Part shown: piece by piece, positions 43,795 to 53,436 of the stretch
Layout of the letters: the number at the start of each line of letters is the position of its first letter
Numbering within the stretch: the stretch's first letter is position 1
Origin: SAR92 clade bacterium
Lineage (GTDB): Bacteria; Pseudomonadota; Gammaproteobacteria; Pseudomonadales; Porticoccaceae
Direction of reading: 5' to 3'
Length of the DNA: 53,450 nt
Assembly (NCBI GenBank): GCA_018607525.1
Contig: JABBBH010000063.1
Location: 1 to 53,450, forward strand
Program-made: the position numbers and the translations under genes
The notes under the pieces: generated by a model
What the model was told of the DNA's origin: nothing
The model's input: only the letters and a program-made list of their open reading frames with translations
The model's database searches: none

Positions 43795-44013
43795 TTAAAA
43801 ATCCTCATAATCAAAATCTTTAACCTCACGATCAATTTTCGATTGTTCAAGCTTTTGCTCAAGACGCTTTCTAGAATGACTGCTCTGCTTAAACTTTTCT
43901 TTTAGCAAAGAACCGTCTTCGGAACTAGCATTTGAGGCCATGTTTGGCGGCTGATGATCTGAAAAATCATAACCCGAAGCAAATTCTATAACTCCTTCTA
44001 TATCACTAGACAT
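43795..44013 (-). CDS. Small charged hypothetical protein, possibly PA3496-like
   Basis: Start at MSSDIEGV preceded by AGGAG; C-terminus RKRLEQKLEQSKIDREVKDFDYEDF. Confidence 0.6.
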   Translation of the reverse strand: MSSDIEGVIEFASGYDFSDHQPPNMASNASSEDGSLLKEKFKQSSHSRKRLEQKLEQSKIDREVKDFDYEDF

Positions 44014-44278
44014 AGAAACTCCTATTATCCACGTAAATAAATAGTCTGTCTTTTGACCCAATGAAAAGGTCATCAAGCCACTCAATAAGTTATATTTTTT
44101 CCTACGAACATTAACCAACAGAGGATCATCAGGATTATTTATTTATTCTTTTATTAATAGCTGATTGGATAAATAGCGTAAATTTAGAGCCTACTCAGCA
44201 AAATATTGACTTGATGGAGTCAATGGTTTGAGATGAAACAGTATGCGATCTACAATGCATTAAACTTGAGAGATCCAG

Positions 44279-45508
44279 ATGCAAATATATTTAGTCGGCG
44301 GCGCAGTCCGCGACAGCTTAATCAACTATCCTAGTAGCGAAAATGACTGGGTAGTGGTGGGTGCCACCCCAGAACAGATGACAGATCTGGGGTATAAGCC
44401 TGTAGGTCAGGATTTTCCAGTGTTTATTCACCCTAAAACCGGTGAAGAATATGCACTGGCTAGAACCGAAAGAAAATCCGGACATGGGTACAAAGGTTTT
44501 GAATTTTATACCTCAACCGAAGTCAGTCTCGAAGAGGATTTAATTCGGCGGGATTTAACCATCAATGCCATGGCCCAGGATGATGAAGGCCGTATTATTG
44601 ATCCCTTTGACGGACAGAAAGATCTGGCACATAAACTGTTACGCCATGTCTCAGAAGCTTTCACCGAAGACCCATTAAGAGTATTGAGAGTCGCACGATT
44701 TGCAGCCCGCTATGCGCATTTAGGATTCACTGTAGCCCCAGAAACCATGGAGTTAATGAAATCCATAGTGGCCAAGGGTGAGATGGAATTTCTGGTAGCC
44801 GAAAGAGTATGGAAAGAAACCAGTCGCGCTCTCGCAGAGCAGTCGCCTCAGGTGTTTTTTGAAGTGCTCAAAGCCTGCAATGCTCTCGAGGTGTTGTTAC
44901 CTGAAGTCGATGCACTGTTTGGTGTTCCTCAGCGCGCTGACTACCATCCTGAGATTGATACCGGCATCCATACCCTTATGGCACTGAAAGCCGCCACCAA
45001 ACTCACCGACTGCGAAGCGATTCGGTTTGCGGTATTGGTGCACGATGTGGGCAAAGCCATAACTCCTGAAGATGTTCTTCCAAGTCATTCGGGTCATGAA
45101 AAACGCGGATTACCTCTGGTTAAAGCGATCTGTGATCGTTTAACTGTGCCCAATAAACATCGCCAGTTGGCAATGTCAGTGACTGAGTTTCATCTTCACT
45201 GTCACCGAGCATTAGAACTTAAACCTGCAACATTACTTAAGCTATTTCAAAGTATTGGCGCCATTCGATCGCCTGATAAATTAATAGATTTCTTAACCTG
45301 CTGTGAAGCAGATATCAAAGGAAGAGCTGGATTTGAAGATGCTGCGTACCCTTCTAAAGATTATCTGCTGGCCGCCCTTAAGGCAGTGAGTCAGGTTGAT
45401 ATCTCAGATCTTGTTGCTCAGGGCGTAAGCGGTGCTGAAATTGGCAAGCAACTTAATCAGCGTCAAATACAACATTTAACCGAATTTAAGACCAATAACG
45501 GAATATGA
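44279..45508 (+). CDS. cca: CCA-adding tRNA nucleotidyltransferase
   Basis: YLVGGAVRDSLINYPSSENDWVVVG; RRDLTINAMA; HD domain LVHDVGKA. Confidence 0.96.
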   Translation: MQIYLVGGAVRDSLINYPSSENDWVVVGATPEQMTDLGYKPVGQDFPVFIHPKTGEEYALARTERKSGHGYKGFEFYTSTEVSLEEDLIRRDLTINAMAQDDEGRIIDPFDGQKDLAHKLLRHVSEAFTEDPLRVLRVARFAARYAHLGFTVAPETMELMKSIVAKGEMEFLVAERVWKETSRALAEQSPQVFFEVLKACNALEVLLPEVDALFGVPQRADYHPEIDTGIHTLMALKAATKLTDCEAIRFAVLVHDVGKAITPEDVLPSHSGHEKRGLPLVKAICDRLTVPNKHRQLAMSVTEFHLHCHRALELKPATLLKLFQSIGAIRSPDKLIDFLTCCEADIKGRAGFEDAAYPSKDYLLAALKAVSQVDISDLVAQGVSGAEIGKQLNQRQIQHLTEFKTNNGI

Positions 45509-45512
45509 TCCT

Positions 45513-46262
45513 ATGGCTAAGCCGAATAAACGTGAAAAAATTGTTTTAATTACCGGTGCCGCCCGTCGTATTGGTGCCAATATTGCCCATCTGTTTCATC
45601 AGGCCAATTATAGGGTAGTGATTCACTACAACCAATCTGCTGTTGATGCTGATAAGTTATGCGAATCACTCAATCAAAAAGACGCTGATAGCTGCCTGAT
45701 GGTGCAAGCCAATTTAAGTAGCCCCTCTGGAATTGAAAAAATAGCTAAGTTAGTGGCCAGCCTAGGAAGACTAGATGTGTTGGTTAACAACGCCTCAAGT
45801 TTTTATCCAACGCCCCTTGAGGACTGTGATCAAGCTCAGTGGGATGATTTAATTGGCAGTAATTTGCGCGGGCCCTTCTTCCTAACCCAAAAACTCAGTT
45901 CACTGCTAAAAAAATATTCCGGATCTGTGGTGAACATTTCAGATATGCATGCCCGTCAAGCACTGGCTAATCACCCTATATATACCATTGCCAAGGCAGG
46001 CAATATCGCAATGACAAAAACGCTTGCACTGGAGCTAGCCCCTGAAGTGAGAGTTAATTCAGTAGCCCCGGGTGCCATTTTGTGGCCTGAGCATGAAGAG
46101 GATGATATTGAAAAACAACAGTCTGTTCTTAGCAATGTCCCAATGGGACGCTTGGGTAGAGAATCGGATATCGCTGATGCGGTATTTTTTCTTGCGATAG
46201 ATGCCAGCTATGTGACTGGGCAAACCATTGCCGTAGATGGCGGTAGCTCAACCAGCCTTTAG
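45513..46262 (+). CDS. folM: Pteridine reductase / dihydromonapterin reductase-like SDR
   Basis: LITGAARRIGANIA (TGxxxRxG type), NNASSFYPTPL, located beside folK and folB. Confidence 0.85.
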   Translation: MAKPNKREKIVLITGAARRIGANIAHLFHQANYRVVIHYNQSAVDADKLCESLNQKDADSCLMVQANLSSPSGIEKIAKLVASLGRLDVLVNNASSFYPTPLEDCDQAQWDDLIGSNLRGPFFLTQKLSSLLKKYSGSVVNISDMHARQALANHPIYTIAKAGNIAMTKTLALELAPEVRVNSVAPGAILWPEHEEDDIEKQQSVLSNVPMGRLGRESDIADAVFFLAIDASYVTGQTIAVDGGSSTSL

Positions 46263-46265
46263 CTG

Positions 46266-46763
46266 CTAACTAGACGGCCAGTTAAAATCAACTGGCCATA
46301 GTTTCTGGCTTTGCTTATCAAAGGCCTGCCAATGCTCAGTCATGGTTTGATGGGTTTCTGGATGCAACATCTGCGGCGCCAATTCTGCCAACGGCTGAAG
46401 AACAAAAGCATTCTTTAATACTTCGTTTCTAGGCAATCGAATCCCATCAATTTCACCCACTAAATCATCAACTGTTAGGATATCTATGTCTAGGCTACGC
46501 GGGCCAAACTTGGGGGCACTGCGATCACGCCCATTACAGTCTTCGATATGCTTTAAAATTTTGGTAATTTCACCCACAGACTGATCAGCTTGAATGCCCA
46601 CAACCAAATTATAAAAACTATCACCCTCAAAACCTACAGCAATAGATTCAAAGACCGTGGAAATTTCTAATTCACCAAAGGAATCCGACAGCGCATCAAG
46701 AGCGGCACAAATATGCTGCTCTCGATCAATATTGCTACCTAAGCTTAGGTATATGCGCGCCAT
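46266..46763 (-). CDS. folK: 2-amino-4-hydroxy-6-hydroxymethyldihydropteridine pyrophosphokinase
   Basis: YLSLGSNIDREQHI, FGPRSLDIDIL. Confidence 0.95.
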   Translation of the reverse strand: MARIYLSLGSNIDREQHICAALDALSDSFGELEISTVFESIAVGFEGDSFYNLVVGIQADQSVGEITKILKHIEDCNGRDRSAPKFGPRSLDIDILTVDDLVGEIDGIRLPRNEVLKNAFVLQPLAELAPQMLHPETHQTMTEHWQAFDKQSQKLWPVDFNWPSS

Positions 46764-47134
46764 TAAATAGGCACTCCAGCTGGCTTTTCACCGCGCTCCA
46801 ACAGAATGCCCACATCCTTTGAACCACGCAAGGCGCCAGGTTTACTCACCCGAAGTCGCAGCCATGGGACAGAAAATTCATTCATAACAATAGCCGCAAC
46901 TTCTTCGGCCATTCGCTCAACCAGCAAAAACTCACTTTGCTCGATAAAAGCAATAAGACGTTTAGCAATCGACTTATAATTTAATGCATACTGAATATCG
47001 TCTGTTTCACCCGCTTTTCGAATATCATGGGCCATCTCAAGATCTAAACTGACTGTTTGCTTAACTTCGCGTTCCCAGTCATAGATGCCAATAATAGTCT
47101 CTATTCGCAAGTCTCTTATGTAAACAATATCCAT
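46763..47134 (-). CDS. folB: Dihydroneopterin aldolase
   Basis: IYIRDLRIETIIGIYDWEREVKQTVSLDLEM-type sequence; overlaps folK start. Confidence 0.95.
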   Translation of the reverse strand: MDIVYIRDLRIETIIGIYDWEREVKQTVSLDLEMAHDIRKAGETDDIQYALNYKSIAKRLIAFIEQSEFLLVERMAEEVAAIVMNEFSVPWLRLRVSKPGALRGSKDVGILLERGEKPAGVPI

Positions 47135-47145
47135 TAATTGGTTCC

Positions 47146-48174
47146 TTAAATTGAAGAAAGGCTTTGCAGAGGCCAGCGCGGTGTTACCGATAACGACAGT
47201 TCGCTGCGCTCACCCGCCAGTAACCGCTGACAACCCGCATAGGCGATCATAGCACCATTATCAGTGCAAAACTCGTGACGAGCATAGAAAACCTGAGCAT
47301 CAAATTGAGTTAACTCAGCCTCTAATTTATGGCGTAGACGCTTGTTAGCAGAAACACCGCCGGCAATCACCAACCGTTTCATGTTAGTTTGCTTTAAAGC
47401 CCGCTTACATTTGATGGATAGCGTATCCACCACGGCCTCTTGAAATCCCGCACAGATATCATAGGTAGTCTGCTGATCCGGAAGCACATCATCGCCACGA
47501 TGCTTTTCGATCAAATTTCTAGTATGAGTTTTAAGCCCAGAAAAACTAAAATCTAAACCCGGTTTATCGGTCATCGGTCTTGGGAAATCAAAACGATTGA
47601 GATGGCCATTTTCAGCCAATTTGGCTAACACTGGGCCACCGGGATAATCTAGATCCAACATTTTAGCGGTTTTATCAAAGGCCTCACCAGCCGCATCATC
47701 AAGAGACTCACCCAAAAGCTGATAGTCACCAATACCCTTAACTGAAACTAGCTGGGTATGCCCCCCAGAAACTAACAGAGCTACAAAGGGAAACTCTGGG
47801 GGCTTGTCTTCCAACATAGGCGCCAGTAAATGACCTTCCATGTGATGAACACCCACTACAGGGATATCCAGAGTAAAACCTAAGGCAGTGGCCATAGAAC
47901 CACCTACCATTAATGCCCCCATCAATCCGGGGCCTGCGGTATAGGCAATGCCATCCAGTGCCTCCTTGGTGATGCCGGCTTCGGCAAGCACCTGATTAAA
48001 CATAGGCAAAATCTTTCGCACATGGTCGCGAGAGGCCAACTCAGGGACAACGCCACCATACTCAGCATGCAAAGCCACTTGAGAGTATAAACAATGGGCA
48101 AGAAGACCCCTTTCGCTATCATAAATAGCGAAACCGGTTTCATCGCAGGATGTTTCAATTCCTAATACAAGCAT
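47146..48174 (-). CDS. tsaD: tRNA N6-adenosine threonylcarbamoyltransferase
   Basis: [50 protein letters not shown]. Confidence 0.97.
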   Translation of the reverse strand: MLVLGIETSCDETGFAIYDSERGLLAHCLYSQVALHAEYGGVVPELASRDHVRKILPMFNQVLAEAGITKEALDGIAYTAGPGLMGALMVGGSMATALGFTLDIPVVGVHHMEGHLLAPMLEDKPPEFPFVALLVSGGHTQLVSVKGIGDYQLLGESLDDAAGEAFDKTAKMLDLDYPGGPVLAKLAENGHLNRFDFPRPMTDKPGLDFSFSGLKTHTRNLIEKHRGDDVLPDQQTTYDICAGFQEAVVDTLSIKCKRALKQTNMKRLVIAGGVSANKRLRHKLEAELTQFDAQVFYARHEFCTDNGAMIAYAGCQRLLAGERSELSLSVTPRWPLQSLSSI

Positions 48175-48361
48175 TGTGTTTTTTTAATCTATGGTTTTAG
48201 CCTGCAACTTTAACCTCAAAGCGAGTTTCTGTGAACCCAGTTGCCACTATTTTTTCATTAGAAAAACTGCACATAGAGAGTATAAATCGAGCTTTAATAG
48301 TGAATTTTGACTAAAAACAACTCAATAACCACCCAAAATTGCAGTTAAAGGTAAAAAGATT

Positions 48362-48390
48362 TTGCATCAATAAGGGGAAATGTATAGACT
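48362..48390 (+). promoter_or_regulatory. Candidate sigma70 promoter for rpsU
   Basis: TTGCAT, 17-nt spacer, TAGACT, followed directly by ACGCGCC. Confidence 0.45.
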
Positions 48391-48458
48391 ACGCGCCCTT
48401 AATGCCAGTGAACATAAAGTTCAGTGAATTTTAATTACTACAACAGGATTATGCATCA

Positions 48459-48674
48459 ATGCCAAGTGTGCGTATTAAAGAAAATGAGCCGTTTGACGTC
48501 GCCCTAAGACGTTTCAAGCGTTCATGCGAAAAAGCAGGAATTTTAGCCAAGGTTCGCTCAAAAGAATTTTATGAGAAGCCAACCTGGGAACGTAAGCGCA
48601 AAGGCGCAGCAGCTGTTAAGCGTAACCTTAAAAAGGTTTCTCGCGAATCACGCAAGTTCCAACGGTTGTACTAA
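48459..48674 (+). CDS. rpsU: 30S ribosomal protein S21
   Basis: [48 protein letters not shown]. Confidence 0.98.
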   Translation: MPSVRIKENEPFDVALRRFKRSCEKAGILAKVRSKEFYEKPTWERKRKGAAAVKRNLKKVSRESRKFQRLY

Positions 48675-48716
48675 ACCCTCGCTAACCGCAGAGTTTAGAG
48701 CAAAATATATAGCAAA

Positions 48717-48738
48717 GAGCGCCTTGAGGCGCTTTTTG
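48717..48738 (+). terminator. Rho-independent terminator downstream of rpsU
   Basis: AGCGCC-TTGA-GGCGCT followed by a T run. Confidence 0.85.
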
Positions 48739-48791
48739 TGTTTCTAGCTATCGACGCTGATAAAATAAATTTTTATTCGAAGGTGTAATCA

Positions 48792-49235
48792 ATGAGTCTT
48801 AAACAACAGATCCATACTGCGATGAAAGAAGCTATGCGTGCCAAAGAAAAGGCTCGACTAGGTGCAATTCGACTGATTCAAGCGGAAGTTAAGCGTATTG
48901 AAGTTGATGAGCGAATCGAGATTGATGATCAAAGACTGATTGCCATCATGGATAAAATGATCAAACAGCGTCGAGACTCTATCGCTCAATATGAAGCTGC
49001 GGGTCGTCAAGAGCTTGCAGATATCGAAGTGGCGGAAATTGATGTTATTCAAGACTTCCTCCCTACCGCTCTCACCGAGCAAGAAATTAATGACCTAATT
49101 CAACAGGCTATAGCCTCTACAGGCGCAGAATCAATGCGTGATATGGGCAAGGTAATGGGTATTTTGAAACCGCAAATTCAGGGCCGAGCAGATGGCGGCG
49201 TTGTCAGTGGTGCAGTAAAAAAAGCCTTAGTCTAA
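48792..49235 (+). CDS. GatB/YqeY domain-containing protein
   Basis: AMKEAMRAKEKARLGAIRLIQAEVKRIEVDE; DMGKVMGILKPQIQGRADGGVVSGAVKKAL. Confidence 0.93.
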   Translation: MSLKQQIHTAMKEAMRAKEKARLGAIRLIQAEVKRIEVDERIEIDDQRLIAIMDKMIKQRRDSIAQYEAAGRQELADIEVAEIDVIQDFLPTALTEQEINDLIQQAIASTGAESMRDMGKVMGILKPQIQGRADGGVVSGAVKKALV

Positions 49236-49316
49236 TAAACGCTGTTTATTTCCTTAAAGAACCCGTTACACTGTATCTTTAACTAGCACATTAACATCAC
49301 TGCTTCGATTGGGTAT

Positions 49317-51257
49317 ATGGCGGGTTTAATTCCACAAACATTTATAGATGATCTCTTAGATCGCGTCGATATTGTCGACGTGGTTAACAGCCGTGTTCCG
49401 CTCAAAAAAACCGGCAAAAGTCATAAAGCCTGTTGCCCTTTTCACGAAGAAAAAAGCCCCTCATTCACCGTTGCCCAAGACAAACAGTTTTATTACTGTT
49501 TTGGCTGTGGCGCAGGCGGCAATGCTCTGGGCTTTATTATGGAATTTGATCGTATCGATTTTTTACCCGCGGTAGAGTTATTAGCAAAAAATGCGGGTAT
49601 GGAAATTCCCAGAGAAGCCGTGGCCAATCCAAAGGCCAAACAACATCGCGATGATCTTTACAGTGTAGTCACCGAGGCTGATAAATTTTATCGCCAAAAA
49701 CTGCGTACTGAAGAAGCTAAACAGGCGGTAGCCTACTTAAAAGCGCGCGGCTTAACCGGAAAAATTGCAGCCCAGTTCGGTATCGGATTTGCACCACAGG
49801 GCTGGGATAATCTACTCAAAGCTGTGGGCACCAAAGAAGAAAAAATAAAACTACTAGCTGACTCAGGCATGTTGGTGGTCAAACCCGAAGAAAAGAAGCA
49901 ATACGACCGCTTTAGACATCGCATCATGTTCCCTATTCGCGATCAGCGCGGGCGAACCCTAGGCTTTGGTGGCCGTGTTCTAGACGACAGCACGCCTAAG
50001 TACCTCAACTCACCGGAAACCCCTATCTTTCACAAGGGTAGAGAGCTGTATGGCTTATATGAAGCCCGCCAGGCACTCAAAGAAATACCCTATTTGTTAA
50101 TGGTAGAGGGCTACATGGACGTGATCGCTCTTGCACAGTTTGGTATCCATAATGCAGTTGCCACCTTAGGAACCGCACTTACTGAAAATCATCTGCAAAA
50201 ATTATTTCGATACACCAGTGAAATTGTATTCTGCTTTGATGGTGATAATGCGGGTAGACGTGCGGCATCACGCTCACTTGATATTGCATTGCCAGAAATG
50301 CGCGATGGAGTGACCGCAAAATTTTTGTTCCTTCCCGATGGTGAAGACCCTGATACCATGGTCAGAAATTTAGGTTCAGAGAAATTCCAAACGCAGATTC
50401 AAAATGCCACACCATTGTCCGAGTTTTTATTTGAAGAGCTGAGCGAAGGCATTAATATAGAAACCGGCGAAGGCAAAGCCAAACTTAGTAAATTAAGCGC
50501 ACCTAAAATCAATAGAATACCCGTAGGTGTGTTTAAACAGCTTATGCTTGAAGAGCTTTCAAGAAAAACCAGTATTGCTGTAGATGACCTCAAAACCTAT
50601 GTCGAAACCCATGGCGGCCCGACAAATCAGCCATCCCAGCCCAATCAGACTGCCCCATCCTACGAACAGGGTTCAGATGTTCAGACCTGGGAATCGGCGC
50701 CTATTCCCGCAGAGGATGATTATGGTATTTCTGACATAGGCTATGATCAAAAAACATCAAAAATTCGCCTTACACCCATAAAACATCTGACTGCCCTGCT
50801 AATTAATCATCCGCAATTAGCTGAACATATTGATAGCGCAGATTTACTTTTCAATTCATCAGATGTAGACACTCAGCTATTTTTAAAATTATTAAATGTG
50901 GTACAAAGTAATCCACAATACAAACCCTCCCATATATTTGCCTACTGGCATGGTACTTACAGTGACTCACAGGAAACCCAGATTTTACAAGATCTGGCTG
51001 CTAGTGAGCTCTATCACCCGCCCTCCGGCACTGGAAGGGATGATAATCAGGAATTCTGTGATGCATTGAATCATGTCTTAAAAGAGGCCTTTTACCAACT
51101 GCCTGCCAGTGAAAAAGCCGCCCATTTACTGGATCAAGAGAAACTTGATGAAAGCCAGATAAAACAACTGTATAAGCTCAGATTAGAACTGCCGGAAGAT
51201 GAAAAATCAGCGGCATTAAAAGAACAAATTAAACAGCGATTACTAGCCCAGCAATAA
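49317..51257 (+). CDS. dnaG: DNA primase
   Basis: CHC2 zinc finger CCPFHEEKSPSF...YYCFGCGAGG; TOPRIM VEGYMDVIAL, FCFDGDNAGRRA. Confidence 0.97.
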   Translation: MAGLIPQTFIDDLLDRVDIVDVVNSRVPLKKTGKSHKACCPFHEEKSPSFTVAQDKQFYYCFGCGAGGNALGFIMEFDRIDFLPAVELLAKNAGMEIPREAVANPKAKQHRDDLYSVVTEADKFYRQKLRTEEAKQAVAYLKARGLTGKIAAQFGIGFAPQGWDNLLKAVGTKEEKIKLLADSGMLVVKPEEKKQYDRFRHRIMFPIRDQRGRTLGFGGRVLDDSTPKYLNSPETPIFHKGRELYGLYEARQALKEIPYLLMVEGYMDVIALAQFGIHNAVATLGTALTENHLQKLFRYTSEIVFCFDGDNAGRRAASRSLDIALPEMRDGVTAKFLFLPDGEDPDTMVRNLGSEKFQTQIQNATPLSEFLFEELSEGINIETGEGKAKLSKLSAPKINRIPVGVFKQLMLEELSRKTSIAVDDLKTYVETHGGPTNQPSQPNQTAPSYEQGSDVQTWESAPIPAEDDYGISDIGYDQKTSKIRLTPIKHLTALLINHPQLAEHIDSADLLFNSSDVDTQLFLKLLNVVQSNPQYKPSHIFAYWHGTYSDSQETQILQDLAASELYHPPSGTGRDDNQEFCDALNHVLKEAFYQLPASEKAAHLLDQEKLDESQIKQLYKLRLELPEDEKSAALKEQIKQRLLAQQ

Positions 51258-51293
51258 AAAAAGGCAATATCTGCTGAATTTACTAAAATTACT

Positions 51294-51322
51294 GCGACAT
51301 TAGAATAAATTTTCGATATAAT
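51294..51322 (+). promoter_or_regulatory. Candidate sigma70 promoter for rpoD
   Basis: GCGACA, 17-nt spacer, perfect TATAAT, followed by TACGCGCC. Confidence 0.55.
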
Positions 51323-51362
51323 TACGCGCCATTTCAAGCGCATAAAAGACAGTATAAAAACT

Positions 51363-53213
51363 ATGAGCGATAATCAAAAAAATCAGCAATCCGGAATTAA
51401 AGATCTTATTGCCAAAGGCCGTGAGCAGGGTTACCTGACCTACGCCGAAGTTAACGATCACTTGCCTGAAGGCATTGCAGATCCCGAGCAAGTAGAAGAT
51501 ATCATTCAAATGATTAATGATATGGGCATCACTGTTTTTGAAACTGCGCCTGATGCTGAATCTATTTTGATGATTTCCGGGGTTAATACTCCCGATGAGG
51601 TTGCCGCCGCTGAAGCTGCAGCCGCCCTAGCCTCTGTAGAATCTGAACAGCATAGAACAACCGACCCAGTGCGTATGTATATGCGTGAAATGGGCTCCGT
51701 TGAGCTACTTACCAGAGAAGGCGAAATTGAAATCGCCAAGCGTATTGAAGAAGGCACGCGAGAGCTAATGTCAGCAGTTTCCGACTGGCCATCGACTGTC
51801 GCCGCCGTTATTGCAGAATGGGATCAGGTGTTAGCCGGTGAACGCAAACTAACTGACCTCATTAGTGGTTACCTCAACCCAATGGAGCATGTACCCTCAG
51901 CGCTAGCTCAACAGCAGGCTGCTGAAGCCGCTGAAGCCGAAAGAATTGCCAACGGTGGAGCCGTCGTTGAAGACGAAGAGGAAGAAGAAGAAAATGAAGG
52001 CGGTCTAGATCCTGAAGAAGCTAACCGTCGCTTCGAAGAAATTAGAGCGCAGTTAAGCAAAACAGAAAAGTATATTGCTCGTTACGGTCGCGATGGAAAA
52101 TCTTCTAAAGAAAACCTAGAGCAACTTTCTGATGTTTTTAAATACCTCAAGCTAACGCCCCGTCAATTCGATCCATTAATTGCCATGGTTAAGAATGCCG
52201 TTGATAAAATTCGCTTACAAGAACGCGCCATCATGCGCCTCTGCTTGCGCTATGCAAAAATGCCACGTAAAGACTTTATCAAAAGCTTCCCTAACAATGA
52301 AACCAATATGGAATGGGTTACTCAGCTGATTGAAAGCAATGCTGATTGGTCAAAAGGGCTAAAAAATCAAGAAATTGAAATCCTTCGCTGTCAAAGAAAG
52401 TTAGCGCAGGTTGAAGCTAACAGTCAGCTGAGTATTGCTCAAATTAAAGATATTAACCGCCGCGTGACTATGGGTGAAGCCATGGCTCGTCGTGCGAAAA
52501 AAGAGATGGTAGAAGCTAACTTGCGACTAGTAATCTCGATTGCTAAAAAATATACCAACCGCGGTTTGCAGTTCCTTGATCTTATTCAGGAAGGTAATAT
52601 CGGCCTAATGAAAGCGGTCGATAAGTTTGAATATCGTCGCGGTTATAAGTTCTCGACCTATGCTACCTGGTGGATTCGTCAGGCAATTACTCGTTCAATT
52701 GCTGACCAAGCAAGAACCATTCGTATCCCAGTGCATATGATCGAAACCATTAACAAACTGAATCGTATTTCCCGCCAAATGCTACAAGAAATGGGCCGTG
52801 AAGCCACGCCTGAAGAGTTAGCAGAGCGCATGGAAATGCCAGAAGATAAAATTCGTAAAGTGCTTAAAATCGCAAAAGAACCCATCTCAATGGAAACGCC
52901 CATTGGTGAAGATGAAGATGCAAATATTGGTGATCTTATCGAAGATACCACCATTGCCTTGCCGGTTGATGAAGCCACTAAATCGAACCTTACCGACTCT
53001 ACACGCAACGTACTTGGCAGCCTAACCGCTCGTGAAGCCAAGGTACTAAGAATGCGTTTTGGTATTGATATGAATACAGATCATACCCTTGAAGAAGTAG
53101 GTAAACAGTTTGATGTAACCCGTGAGCGTATTCGTCAAATCGAAGCCAAAGCATTACGTAAACTTCGTCACCCGACTCGCTCGGACCATTTGCGCAGCTT
53201 TATCGACGAATAA
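51363..53213 (+). CDS. rpoD: RNA polymerase sigma factor RpoD (sigma70)
   Basis: 616 aa; [57 protein letters not shown]-terminal [23 protein letters not shown]. Confidence 0.98.
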   Translation: MSDNQKNQQSGIKDLIAKGREQGYLTYAEVNDHLPEGIADPEQVEDIIQMINDMGITVFETAPDAESILMISGVNTPDEVAAAEAAAALASVESEQHRTTDPVRMYMREMGSVELLTREGEIEIAKRIEEGTRELMSAVSDWPSTVAAVIAEWDQVLAGERKLTDLISGYLNPMEHVPSALAQQQAAEAAEAERIANGGAVVEDEEEEEENEGGLDPEEANRRFEEIRAQLSKTEKYIARYGRDGKSSKENLEQLSDVFKYLKLTPRQFDPLIAMVKNAVDKIRLQERAIMRLCLRYAKMPRKDFIKSFPNNETNMEWVTQLIESNADWSKGLKNQEIEILRCQRKLAQVEANSQLSIAQIKDINRRVTMGEAMARRAKKEMVEANLRLVISIAKKYTNRGLQFLDLIQEGNIGLMKAVDKFEYRRGYKFSTYATWWIRQAITRSIADQARTIRIPVHMIETINKLNRISRQMLQEMGREATPEELAERMEMPEDKIRKVLKIAKEPISMETPIGEDEDANIGDLIEDTTIALPVDEATKSNLTDSTRNVLGSLTAREAKVLRMRFGIDMNTDHTLEEVGKQFDVTRERIRQIEAKALRKLRHPTRSDHLRSFIDE

Positions 53214-53224
53214 ATAAGAAATCT

Positions 53225-53272
53225 GCTAAAACTATCGCTTTGTAATCTAGAATAAATACAAAGCGTTTTAGC
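53225..53272 (+). terminator. Long bulged stem-loop downstream of rpoD (possible terminator/3' processing element)
   Basis: GCTAAAA-ctat-CGCTTTGTA ... TACAAAGCG-TTTTAGC; 16 paired bases with a one-sided bulge. Confidence 0.5.
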
Positions 53273-53286
53273 ATGTCGCCCAGCGG

Positions 53287-53436
53287 CAAAAAGACAAGTT
53301 AAACAGCAAGACCATTAAACCTAGGATTTTTGGCTCAGCGCAAGGCGAACAATGAAGCCAGTGAAGGAGCATACATAAGGTATGTGACTGAATGAGTGAA
53401 GCAGTTCAACGCAGCGATCAGTCAAAAAGACAAGTT
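53287..53436. repeat. Non-coding imperfect palindromic element flanked by a 14-bp direct repeat
   Basis: CAAAAAGACAAGTT at 53287-53300 and 53423-53436; TTTTTGGCT...AGTCAAAAA outer arms; CATAC...GTATG tip at 53370-53384; no ORF. Confidence 0.6.

Noticed and set aside
51950-52010. Acidic repeat-like stretch (gaagacgaagaggaagaagaagaaaatgaa)
   Set aside because: Codes for the Glu-rich non-conserved region of RpoD, a common feature of gammaproteobacterial sigma70.
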